From Microbacterium marinilacus (lineage in GTDB: Bacteria > Actinomycetota > Actinomycetes > Actinomycetales > Microbacteriaceae), in the NCBI RefSeq assembly GCF_019753765.1, contig NZ_JAIJZW010000001.1:477127-541126 (forward strand): a stretch of DNA of 64,000 bases, in the 5' to 3' direction. The position numbers were made by a program, and so were the translations under genes. Below are positions 1 to 7,227 of this stretch, piece by piece (the stretch's first letter is position 1; every line of letters starts with the position of its first letter). The notes beneath the pieces were generated by a model that saw only the letters and a list, made by a program, of their open reading frames with translations, was not told the DNA's origin and ran no database searches.

Positions 1-859
1 GGCCACCGAGTTCTTCGGCGCCGACCTCGGCATCGTGATGCTGATCGGCCTCGTCATCGCGTTCCCGACCTGGTACGTCTCCGGCTACCTCTGGGGCAAG
101 TTCGTCAACTCGCGGTACCCGATGATCGTGCCGGCGCTGTTCGGCGCGACGGACGAGGACCAGCCGAAGAACCCGCCGAAGTTCGGCACGGTCATCGCGA
201 TCCTGCTGCTGCCGCTGGTGCTCATCTTCCTCAACACCGGCCTCAACGCGCTCGGCTCGGTCGGCGCCGTCGACCGCGACCAGACCTGGGTGCAGGCGCT
301 GATGCTGATCGGCACGTCCCCCGTCGCGCTGCTCATCACGGCGCTCGTCGCCCTGCTCGTGCTCGGCAAGTTCCGCGGGGAGACCGGCTCGGCTCTCGAG
401 AAGCTGGTCGAGGGCACCCTCGGCACGGTCTCGTCCGTCATCCTCATCACCGGTGCCGGCGGCATGTTCGGCAGCGTGCTGCGTGCCTCGGGCATCGGCG
501 ACGCGCTGTCAGAGACCCTCGCCGACTGGGGCATGCCGCTGATCCTCGCCGCCTACGTCATCGCCGTCGCGCTTCGCGTCGCGCAGGGATCGGCGACCGT
601 GGCGCTCGTCACGACCGCGGGCCTGCTGGCTCCCGCCGTGACGTCCGCCGGCTTCAGCGTGGTCGACACCGCCGCGATCACCCTCGCCGCGGCCGCCGGA
701 TCGGTGTTCGCCAGCCACGTGAACGACTCCGGCTTCTGGCTCGTCGGGCGCCTCATGGACATGGACGTCAAGACCACCCTCAAGACCTGGACGGTGCAGC
801 AGGCGATCGAGTCGGTGGTCGGCTTCGTGCTGGTGCTCGCCGTCTACGCGATCTTCTGA
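1..859 (+). CDS. gntP: GntP-family gluconate permease, 5' end outside window
   Basis: Inner-membrane proton symporter for gluconate or related sugar acids. Only the C-terminal 285 residues are visible. The reading frame is already open at base 2, so the true start lies upstream; the family is usually about 450 residues, so roughly 60% is present. The visible part is very hydrophobic with about eight membrane segments. It carries the family-like stretches ITGAGGMFG and a late AAGSVFASHVNDSGFW, the latter being the conserved GntP substrate-site region. The SDR dehydrogenase starts 2 nt after its stop, followed by idonate dehydrogenase and gluconokinase, so it heads or belongs to a gluconate/idonate operon. 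A Gnt paralogue specific for idonate or 5-ketogluconate cannot be excluded. Confidence 0.93.
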   Translation, partial: ATEFFGADLGIVMLIGLVIAFPTWYVSGYLWGKFVNSRYPMIVPALFGATDEDQPKNPPKFGTVIAILLLPLVLIFLNTGLNALGSVGAVDRDQTWVQALMLIGTSPVALLITALVALLVLGKFRGETGSALEKLVEGTLGTVSSVILITGAGGMFGSVLRASGIGDALSETLADWGMPLILAAYVIAVALRVAQGSATVALVTTAGLLAPAVTSAGFSVVDTAAITLAAAAGSVFASHVNDSGFWLVGRLMDMDVKTTLKTWTVQQAIESVVGFVLVLAVYAIF

Positions 860-861
860 CC

Positions 862-1656
862 GTGGCCGCAGACGACACCCCCGCGGGCCCGTCCCTGTTC
901 CGGCTCGACGGTCGCCTCGCGCTCGTCACGGGCTCGTCCCGCGGCCTCGGCCTGGCCCTCGCCCTCGCGCTCGCGGAGGCGGGCGCGAGGGTGGTGCTGC
1001 ACGGTCGCGACGAGGCCGCGCTCGCCGCGGCACGCGCCCGGCTCGAGGACGCCGCGCCGGGGTCGGTCGCCGACGCCGTGCGGTTCGACGTGACCGACTC
1101 CGCGGCGGTCGAGGCCGGCGTGGCCGCGGTGATCGCCGCGCACGGCGTCCCCGACGTCCTGGTCAACAACGCCGGCATCCAGCGCCGCGCGCCGATCGCG
1201 GAGTTCGACCCCGCCGACTGGGACGCGGTCATCGCCAGCAACCTGTCGAGCGCGTTCTACGTGTCGCGCTTCGTCACGCCCGGCATGATCGAGCGGGGCT
1301 CCGGCAAGGTGATCAACATCGCCTCGGTGCAGTCGAAGCTGGCGCGCCAGACGATCGCGCCCTACTCCGCCAGCAAGGGCGGGGTCGCCCTGCTCACGCA
1401 GGGCATGGCCGCCGACCTGGCGCGGCACAACGTGCAGGTCAACGCGATCTCGCCCGGCTACTTCGCGACGGAGATGAACCGCGCGCTGGTCGAGGACGAG
1501 GCGTTCAACGCCTGGCTCGTGAACCGCACCCCGGCGCACCGCTGGGGCGACTTCCGCGAGCTGTCGGGCACGCTGCTCTACCTCGCGTCGGACGCGTCGA
1601 GCTTCGTGTCGGGACAGAACATCTTCGTCGACGGCGGCATGACCGCCGTCGTGTGA
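862..1656 (+). CDS. SDR oxidoreductase, probable gluconate 5-dehydrogenase
   Basis: 264-residue short-chain dehydrogenase that probably interconverts D-gluconate and 5-keto-D-gluconate with NAD(P)H in the cytoplasm. The Rossmann motif TGSSRGLG lies at about residues 23-30, NNAG near residue 102, the catalytic Ser in INIASVQS, and the YSASKGG Tyr-x3-Lys pair near residues 169-173. The end FVSGQNIFVDGGMTAV is typical of gluconate 5-dehydrogenases (Gno/IdnO). The GTG start 2 nt after the permease stop implies translational coupling. The neighbouring idonate 5-dehydrogenase and gluconokinase complete the route L-idonate to 5-ketogluconate to gluconate to 6-phosphogluconate. A different polyol specificity is possible from sequence alone. 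Confidence 0.88.
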   Translation: MAADDTPAGPSLFRLDGRLALVTGSSRGLGLALALALAEAGARVVLHGRDEAALAAARARLEDAAPGSVADAVRFDVTDSAAVEAGVAAVIAAHGVPDVLVNNAGIQRRAPIAEFDPADWDAVIASNLSSAFYVSRFVTPGMIERGSGKVINIASVQSKLARQTIAPYSASKGGVALLTQGMAADLARHNVQVNAISPGYFATEMNRALVEDEAFNAWLVNRTPAHRWGDFRELSGTLLYLASDASSFVSGQNIFVDGGMTAVV

Positions 1657-1658
1657 GC

Positions 1659-1680
1659 GAGAGGGAGTGAGAGGGAGTGA
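1659..1680 (+). repeat. Two tandem copies of a 10-bp unit carrying the idnD ribosome-binding site
   Basis: The gap between the SDR stop and the GTG start at 1677 consists of two exact head-to-tail copies of GAGAGGGAGT. Each copy contains a purine-rich Shine-Dalgarno-like GAGGGAG. The duplication places two potential ribosome-binding sites before idonate dehydrogenase; the second merges into the start region. It could tune translation or be a slippage duplication. Confidence 0.6.
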
Positions 1681-2714
1681 GCAGCATGCGTGCCGTGTAC
1701 ATCGACGGCCGGGAGCGGATGGCGATCCGCGAGACGACGACATCCGAGCCGGGAGAGGGCGAGGTGCGGCTCCGCGTCGACTTCGTGGGCGTGTGCGGGT
1801 CTGACCTGCACTACTACTTCGAGGGAGCCAACGGCGAGTACGTCGTGCGCGAGCCGCTCGTGCCGGGCCACGAGCTGTCGGGACGGGTCGACCTCGACCC
1901 GAGCGGACGCCTGGCGCCCGGGACGCCCGTGACCGTGCACCCCGCGCGCTTCGGGACGCCCGAGCGCGGCATCGAGGACGATCCCCACCTGTGGCCCGGT
2001 GGCTCGTACCTCGGCAGCGCCTCGACGTGGCCGCACACGCAGGGCGGCATGTCCGAGCTGCTGGTCGTCGACGCGGGCATGGTGCGCGTCCTGCCGGACG
2101 GCCTGCCCGTGCGCCGCGCGGTGCTCGCGGAGCCGCTGGGCGTGGCGCTGCACGCCGCGACGAGGGCCGGCGATCTGGCCGGCGCGAACGTGCTGGTCTC
2201 CGGGGCGGGACCCATCGGCCTGCTCGCGCTCGCCGCGGCGCAGGCCCGCGGCGCCGCGCACGTGACGGTCGCCGACGTGCTGGCCGAGCCGCTGGAGCGC
2301 GCGAGCGCGCTCGGGGCGGACGAGGTGATCCGCGTGGGGGCCGACGAGCAGCCCGTGTCGCGGTTCGACGTCGTGCTCGAGTGCTCGGGCGTCGCCGCCG
2401 CCATCGGGTCCGCCGGAGTGGCCGTGCGCCGCCGCGGCACGGTCGTCCAGGTGGGCATGGTGCCGGACGAGCCGCGGCCGGTGAACCTGGCTCCGTTCAT
2501 CTCCAAGGAGGTGGACCTGCGCGGCACGTTCCGCTTCCACGACGAGATCGACGAGGCCGTGGCGCTGCTGCTGCGCCGTCCCGAGATCGAGCAGGTGGTC
2601 ACGCACGTGCTGTCCGTCGACGACGCGACGGAGGCCTTCGAGCTCGCACGCGACTCGCGTCGCAGTGGCAAGGTCGTCGTAGAGCTCGGCGACGACGCCG
2701 CGGCGGAGCGGTGA
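1677..2714 (+). CDS. idnD: Zinc-dependent alcohol dehydrogenase, probable L-idonate 5-dehydrogenase
   Basis: 345-residue medium-chain dehydrogenase that probably oxidises L-idonate to 5-keto-D-gluconate with NAD(P)+. The N-terminal catalytic domain shows VGVCGSDLHYY, whose Cys is the catalytic zinc ligand and whose residues are characteristic of idonate/sorbitol dehydrogenases, then VPGHELSG. The Rossmann domain begins at GAGPIGLLAL near residue 178. The usual second (structural) zinc cluster of four cysteines is not apparent. The GTG at 1677 follows a duplicated purine-rich ribosome site; an in-frame ATG lies three codons later and is equally possible. The kinase reading frame follows immediately. 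Sorbitol or another polyol cannot be ruled out as substrate. Confidence 0.85.
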   Translation: MSSMRAVYIDGRERMAIRETTTSEPGEGEVRLRVDFVGVCGSDLHYYFEGANGEYVVREPLVPGHELSGRVDLDPSGRLAPGTPVTVHPARFGTPERGIEDDPHLWPGGSYLGSASTWPHTQGGMSELLVVDAGMVRVLPDGLPVRRAVLAEPLGVALHAATRAGDLAGANVLVSGAGPIGLLALAAAQARGAAHVTVADVLAEPLERASALGADEVIRVGADEQPVSRFDVVLECSGVAAAIGSAGVAVRRRGTVVQVGMVPDEPRPVNLAPFISKEVDLRGTFRFHDEIDEAVALLLRRPEIEQVVTHVLSVDDATEAFELARDSRRSGKVVVELGDDAAAER

Positions 2715-2743
2715 CGGGCGCGGTCGGGAACGGGGGAGCGGGC

Positions 2744-4285
2744 ATGGGCACGAGGCGCGACGTGGTGATCGGCGTCGACATGGGCACGACGGCGACCAAG
2801 GCCGTGGCCTACGACGTGAGCGGCGCGCAGGTGGCCTCCGCGTCGCACGGCTACCCGCTGGAGGAGCCGCACCCGGGGCACGCGGTGCAGGACCCCGAGC
2901 TGATCCTCGGCGCCGTCTACGAGGGCGTCCGCGAGGTGGTCGCCGAGATCGGCGTCGACCGCATCGCCGGCCTGTCGTTCTCGTCCGCGATGCACAGCCT
3001 CCTCGCCCTCGACGACGAGCTGAACCCGCTGACGCCCGTGATCACCTGGGCGGACACGCGTGCCGCGGCGCAGGCGGAGCGCGTGCGCGCCTCGTCGGGC
3101 GGCCTCGCCCTGCACCGCCGCACCGGCACGCCGATCCACCCGATGTCGCCGCTGCTGAAGCTCATCTGGTTCCGCGAGCAGGAGCCGCAGATCCGCCAGC
3201 GCGCGGCCTTCTGGGGCGGCATCAAGGACTGGGTGCTGCTGCGGATGTGCGGCGCCCTCGTGACGGACCACTCGCTGGGGTCGGCCTCGGGGCTGATGGA
3301 CATCCACCGGCTGCAGTGGGACGAGGAGGCCCTGCGGCTGGCCGGCATCCGCCAGGAGCAGCTGCCCGAGCTGGTGCCCACGACGGACGTGCTCGACGGG
3401 CTGACGGAGGAGGCCGCCGCGGCGACCGGGCTGCCGATGGCGACGCCGGTGGTCGTGGGCGCCGGCGACGGCCCGCTCGCGAACCTCGGGGTGGGCGCAG
3501 TGCGCCCCGGGGTCGCTGCCTGCTCGATCGGCACGAGCGGCGCCCTGCGCGTCGCCGTGTCGCGTCCCGCGGTCGATCCGCGCGGCGGCGTGTTCTGCTA
3601 CGCGCTGACGGAGGACCGCTGGGTGATCGGCGGCGCGATCAACAACGGCGGCGTCACCCTCGACTGGGTGCGCTCGGAGATCGCTCGGGGCGCGGTCGAC
3701 GCCGAGGACGACGCGCCGTCGGCGGCCCAGCTGCTGGACGAGGCGGCGACGGTGCCCGCCGGGTCGGGCGGCCTGCTCATGCTGCCGTACCTGCTGAGCG
3801 AGCGGGCCCCGCACTGGTCGAGCGTCGCTCGCGGAGCCTACGTGGGGCTCACGCGCGCCCACCGCCGCGAGCACCTCGTGCGCGCGGCGGTGGAGGGCGT
3901 GGCCCTGCAGCTGTCGCTCGTGCTGCAGTCGATGCGCGCCGCGGGCCTCGACATCGAAGAGATCCGCGCCACCGGGGGAGTCATGCAGCACCCGCTGTGG
4001 CAGCAGACCCTCGCCGGCGCGCTCGGGACCGCCATCGGGCTGCCCGAGGAGCACGAGGGCTCCGGGTTCGGGGCCGCCCTGCTCGGCATGCAGGCGCTCG
4101 GGCTGATCGAGTCCATCGACGTGGCCGCCCAGATGATCCCCGTGTCCACCCGCGTGCGGCCCGAGCCGGCCGAGGCGGCGGTGTACGCGACCCTGCTGCC
4201 GCTGTTCGATCAGCTCTACGACGCCCTGCTGCCCGCCAACGCGCGCCTGCAGAAGCTCGCCCCGTCGCTGCCGCTGGACCGATGA
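2744..4285 (+). CDS. gntK: FGGY-family gluconokinase
   Basis: 513-residue sugar kinase that probably phosphorylates D-gluconate to 6-phosphogluconate using ATP. The N-terminal actin-like domain opens with VIGVDMGTTATKAVAYDV (phosphate-1 motif). The second domain carries GAGDGPLANLGVGAV, CSIGTSGALR and a late ATGGVMQHPLWQQ adenosine-type motif, as in Gram-positive FGGY gluconokinases rather than the short GntK family. I chose ATG 2744 because GGGGGAG at 2732-2738 is well spaced. An upstream in-frame GTG at 2711 overlaps the dehydrogenase stop and would add 11 Gly-rich residues. It is the last gene of the gluconate/idonate operon. The downstream enzyme gnd is encoded about 58 kb away, at the end of this window. 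Confidence 0.9.
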   Translation: MGTRRDVVIGVDMGTTATKAVAYDVSGAQVASASHGYPLEEPHPGHAVQDPELILGAVYEGVREVVAEIGVDRIAGLSFSSAMHSLLALDDELNPLTPVITWADTRAAAQAERVRASSGGLALHRRTGTPIHPMSPLLKLIWFREQEPQIRQRAAFWGGIKDWVLLRMCGALVTDHSLGSASGLMDIHRLQWDEEALRLAGIRQEQLPELVPTTDVLDGLTEEAAAATGLPMATPVVVGAGDGPLANLGVGAVRPGVAACSIGTSGALRVAVSRPAVDPRGGVFCYALTEDRWVIGGAINNGGVTLDWVRSEIARGAVDAEDDAPSAAQLLDEAATVPAGSGGLLMLPYLLSERAPHWSSVARGAYVGLTRAHRREHLVRAAVEGVALQLSLVLQSMRAAGLDIEEIRATGGVMQHPLWQQTLAGALGTAIGLPEEHEGSGFGAALLGMQALGLIESIDVAAQMIPVSTRVRPEPAEAAVYATLLPLFDQLYDALLPANARLQKLAPSLPLDR

Positions 4286-4329
4286 GCTCGGCCGGTCGCG
4301 GGCGCGCAACGGGCGGGGTCCGGCCAAAC

Positions 4330-4335
4330 TAGGAT
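4330..4335 (+). promoter_or_regulatory. TAGGAT -10 element for leaderless metG
   Basis: TAGGAT lies 6 nt upstream of the metG GTG, which would put the transcription start at the start codon. There is no Shine-Dalgarno sequence. The same geometry recurs at several genes in this window. Confidence 0.55.
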
Positions 4336-4341
4336 GATCGG

Positions 4342-5919
4342 GTGACTTCCGGCCGCTCGTTCTACATCACCACGCCGATCTACTACCCGAGCGACGTGCC
4401 CCACATCGGGCACGGCTACACGACGGTGGCGGTCGACGCGCTCGCGCGCTGGCACCGGCAGGCGGGCGACGACACCTGGATGCTCACGGGCACCGACGAG
4501 CACGGCCAGAAGATGATGCGCGCCGCCGCGGCGAACGGCGTCACCCCGCAGGAGTGGGTCGACAAGCTCGTCACCGAGGCGTGGTTCCCGCTGCTGAACA
4601 CGCTCGACGTCGCGAACGACGACTTCATCCGCACCACGCAGGAGCGCCATGAGGACGGCGTGAAGAAGTTCGTCCAGGCGATCTACGACCGCGGCTACAT
4701 CTACGCCGGCGAGTTCGAGGCGCTCTACTGCGTCGGCTGCGAGGAGTTCAAGACCGAGGCCGACATCATGGACGGCACCGGTCCGTTCGAGGGCCTCAAG
4801 GTCTGCGCGATCCATTCGAAGCCGCTCGAGCTGCTGCAGGAGAAGAACTACTTCTTCAAGCTCAGCGAGTTCCAGGACCGCCTGCTCGAGCTGTACCGCG
4901 AGCGCCCGGACTTCGTGCAGCCCGAGTCGGCGCGCAACGAGGTCGCGGCGTTCGTGCAGCAGGGTCTCAAGGACCTGTCGATCTCGCGTTCGGCGTTCGA
5001 CTGGGGCATCCCCGTGCCGTGGGACGAGTCGCACGTCATCTACGTCTGGGTGGACGCCCTGCTCAACTACGCCACGGCCGTCGGCTTCGGCTCGGACGAA
5101 GAGACCTTCGAGCGCCGCTGGCCCGCGCACCACGTGGTGGGCAAGGACATCCTGCGGTTCCACGCGGTGATCTGGCCCGCGATGCTGATGGCCGCCGGCC
5201 TCGAGGTGCCGCGCGGCGTGTTCGCGCACGGCTGGCTGCTCGTGGGCGGCGAGAAGATGTCGAAGTCCAAGGCGACCGGCATCGCGCCCGAGACGCTCGT
5301 CGAGACCTTCGGCAGCGACGCGTTCCGCTTCTACTTCCTGTCCGCGATCGCGTTCGGCCAGGACGGCTCCTTCTCGTGGGAGGACCTGTCGGCCCGCTAT
5401 CAGGCCGAGCTCGCCAACGGCTTCGGCAACCTCGCCTCGCGGACGGTCGCGATGACCGCCCGGTACTTCGACGGGGCCGTGCCGACGCCGGGGGAGTACA
5501 CCGACGTCGACCGCGCCATCCAGCGCACGGTGGCGGATGCCGCCGCGGCGGCGGACGCCGCGATCGACCGGTTCCGGATCGACGAGGCCATCCGAGCCGT
5601 CTGGACGATCGTCGACGAGCTGAACGGCTACATCACCGACAACGAGCCGTGGGCGCTCGCGAAGGACGACGCGCAGCGCGAACGGCTCGCGACCGTGCTC
5701 TACACCTGCAACGAGGGACTGCGCGCGCTCGCCGTGCTGCTCTCGCCCGTGATGCCGCAGGCCACCGCGAAGCTCTGGGACGCGCTCGGCGCCGAGCCGG
5801 CGCTCGGCGCGCTCGAGGCGCAGCCGCTGCGCGAGGCGGGCGCGTGGGGCCTGCTGCCCGCGGGCGCCGCGACGAGCGCGCTGTCGCCGCTGTTCCCGCG
5901 CATCGAGCAGGCCGACTGA
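4342..5919 (+). CDS. metG: Methionyl-tRNA synthetase
   Basis: 525-residue class I aminoacyl-tRNA synthetase that charges tRNA-Met. The HIGH motif appears as PHIGHGYTT near residue 16. The connective insert has CVGC and a later CAIHSKPLE, the zinc-knuckle remnant of the family. The KMSKS signature appears as GEKMSKSKATG near residue 306. The anticodon-binding helical domain follows. There is no C-terminal tRNA-binding (OB) appendix, as in the shorter actinobacterial type. The GTG start lies 6 nt after a TAGGAT -10, so the mRNA is probably leaderless. tatD starts 2 nt after its stop, a common actinobacterial arrangement. Confidence 0.97.
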   Translation: MTSGRSFYITTPIYYPSDVPHIGHGYTTVAVDALARWHRQAGDDTWMLTGTDEHGQKMMRAAAANGVTPQEWVDKLVTEAWFPLLNTLDVANDDFIRTTQERHEDGVKKFVQAIYDRGYIYAGEFEALYCVGCEEFKTEADIMDGTGPFEGLKVCAIHSKPLELLQEKNYFFKLSEFQDRLLELYRERPDFVQPESARNEVAAFVQQGLKDLSISRSAFDWGIPVPWDESHVIYVWVDALLNYATAVGFGSDEETFERRWPAHHVVGKDILRFHAVIWPAMLMAAGLEVPRGVFAHGWLLVGGEKMSKSKATGIAPETLVETFGSDAFRFYFLSAIAFGQDGSFSWEDLSARYQAELANGFGNLASRTVAMTARYFDGAVPTPGEYTDVDRAIQRTVADAAAAADAAIDRFRIDEAIRAVWTIVDELNGYITDNEPWALAKDDAQRERLATVLYTCNEGLRALAVLLSPVMPQATAKLWDALGAEPALGALEAQPLREAGAWGLLPAGAATSALSPLFPRIEQAD

Positions 5920-5921
5920 CC

Positions 5922-6824
5922 GTGACGGGCGAGGTGCCCGACACCTACGTCCGCGAGCGGTCGAAGGACGGCCGGCGCGACCTGCGCTATCCGGAGGCGC
6001 CGGCGCCGCTCGCGGTGCCCGTGTACGACAACCACTGCCATCTCGAGATCGCCGACGGCGAGATCGGGCTGAGCCTCGACGAGCAGCTCGACCGCGCGGT
6101 GTCGGCCGGCATCGCCGGCGTCGTGCAGGCGTCCGGCGACATCGAGTCGTCGCGCTGGGCGGTCGCCGCGGCCGAGGCGCACCCGAGGGTGCTCGCCGCG
6201 GTCGCGATCCATCCGAACGACGCGCCCGTCTATGCGGCGGCCGGTCGGCTGGACGAGGCCCTCGCCGCGATCGACGAGCTCGCCGCGCACCCGCGGGCGC
6301 GGGCGATCGGGGAGACGGGACTCGACTACTTCCGCACGCCGGAGGCGGCCGAGACGGGGACGGCGGAGCGCCGGGCCCAGCACGCGTCGTTCGAGGCGCA
6401 CATCGCCCTGGCGAAGAAGCACGGCATCGCCCTCCAGATCCACGACCGCGACGCGCACCGGGACGTGCTCGACGCCCTCGCCCGCGTCGGGGCGCCCGAG
6501 CGCACCGTCTTCCACTGCTTCTCGGGCGACGCCGAGATGGCCCGTGAGGCCGCGGAAGGGGGCTACTGGCTGTCGTTCGCCGGCAACCTCACGTTCAAGA
6601 ACGCCCAGAACCTGCGCGACGCTCTGGCGGTGACGCCGCGCGAGCGCATCCTCGTCGAGACCGACGCCCCGTTCCTGACGCCCGTTCCGCATCGCGGGCG
6701 CCCCAACGCGCCGTACCTCGTGCCGGTGACCGTGCGCTTCATGGCCGCGGAGCTGGGCGTCGAGGTCGACGACCTCTGCGCCCGGCTGGCGGCGAACACG
6801 CTCGACGTCTACGGCGCGTTCTGA
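5922..6824 (+). CDS. tatD: TatD-family metal-dependent hydrolase (DNase)
   Basis: 300-residue TIM-barrel hydrolase of the TatD family, which shows 3'-5' DNase activity in characterised members. Metal-site motifs are visible: DNHCHLE (HxH) near residue 36, IGETGLDYFR with the conserved Glu, QIHDRDAH, FHCFSG, and ETDAPFLTP carrying the last metal Asp. The N-terminal 30 residues before the barrel are longer than in Escherichia coli TatD but usual for actinobacteria. GTG 5922 is 2 nt after the metG stop, so translation is probably coupled. In related genomes metG-tatD-rsmA-ispE form one block. Here rsmA and ispE follow only after an insertion containing the flavoprotein and the citrate synthase-like gene. 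Confidence 0.95.
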   Translation: MTGEVPDTYVRERSKDGRRDLRYPEAPAPLAVPVYDNHCHLEIADGEIGLSLDEQLDRAVSAGIAGVVQASGDIESSRWAVAAAEAHPRVLAAVAIHPNDAPVYAAAGRLDEALAAIDELAAHPRARAIGETGLDYFRTPEAAETGTAERRAQHASFEAHIALAKKHGIALQIHDRDAHRDVLDALARVGAPERTVFHCFSGDAEMAREAAEGGYWLSFAGNLTFKNAQNLRDALAVTPRERILVETDAPFLTPVPHRGRPNAPYLVPVTVRFMAAELGVEVDDLCARLAANTLDVYGAF

Positions 6825-6942
6825 CCCTCGTCTCGTCCACAGGGTCGATCGCGTCGCTGCTCCTCCACGAAGGGGCGAAGGCGCGAGGCGGTGAAGGAGC
6901 ACGGCGGTAGCGTTTCGCTCAGACAGTCGCGAGAATGAAGAG

Positions 6943-7182
6943 GTGATCCCCGTGGACGGCGCTCAGATCTGGACGATCATCGGCGTGCTCAGCGCTGGCC
7001 TGTTCGGCTTGCTTACGCTCATCTCGACCATGTTCGTCCGTGTGGTCCAGGCCGAGATCGGCGGACTGCGTACGGAGCTGCGCACCGAGGTCGGCGGTCT
7101 ACGTGCGGAGATGAGCGCCAAGCTCGACGGCATCGACCGAGACGTGCAGTTCCTGATGAGGCGCGAAGCCGACCGGCCCTGA
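6943..7182 (+). CDS. Small membrane-anchored coiled-coil protein, unknown function
   Basis: 79-residue hypothetical protein. One transmembrane helix (about residues 8-33, IWTIIGVLSAGLFGLLTLIS and onward) is followed by a charged segment with a repeated pattern EIGGLRTELRTEVGGLRAEM. That segment looks like a short amphipathic coiled coil. A final DRDVQFLMRRE completes it. Such proteins are common in actinobacteria and unassigned; a scaffold or membrane-associated partner role is a guess. GTG 6943 is preceded by GAGAAT with a 6-nt gap, similar to the leaderless starts seen elsewhere; GTG 6952 is an alternative. It converges with the flavoprotein gene. Confidence 0.6.
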   Translation: MIPVDGAQIWTIIGVLSAGLFGLLTLISTMFVRVVQAEIGGLRTELRTEVGGLRAEMSAKLDGIDRDVQFLMRREADRP

Positions 7183-7227
7183 CCCGGAGGAGTCGCCTCG
7201 GGCCGGGGCCGGGGCCGGGACCGGCCG

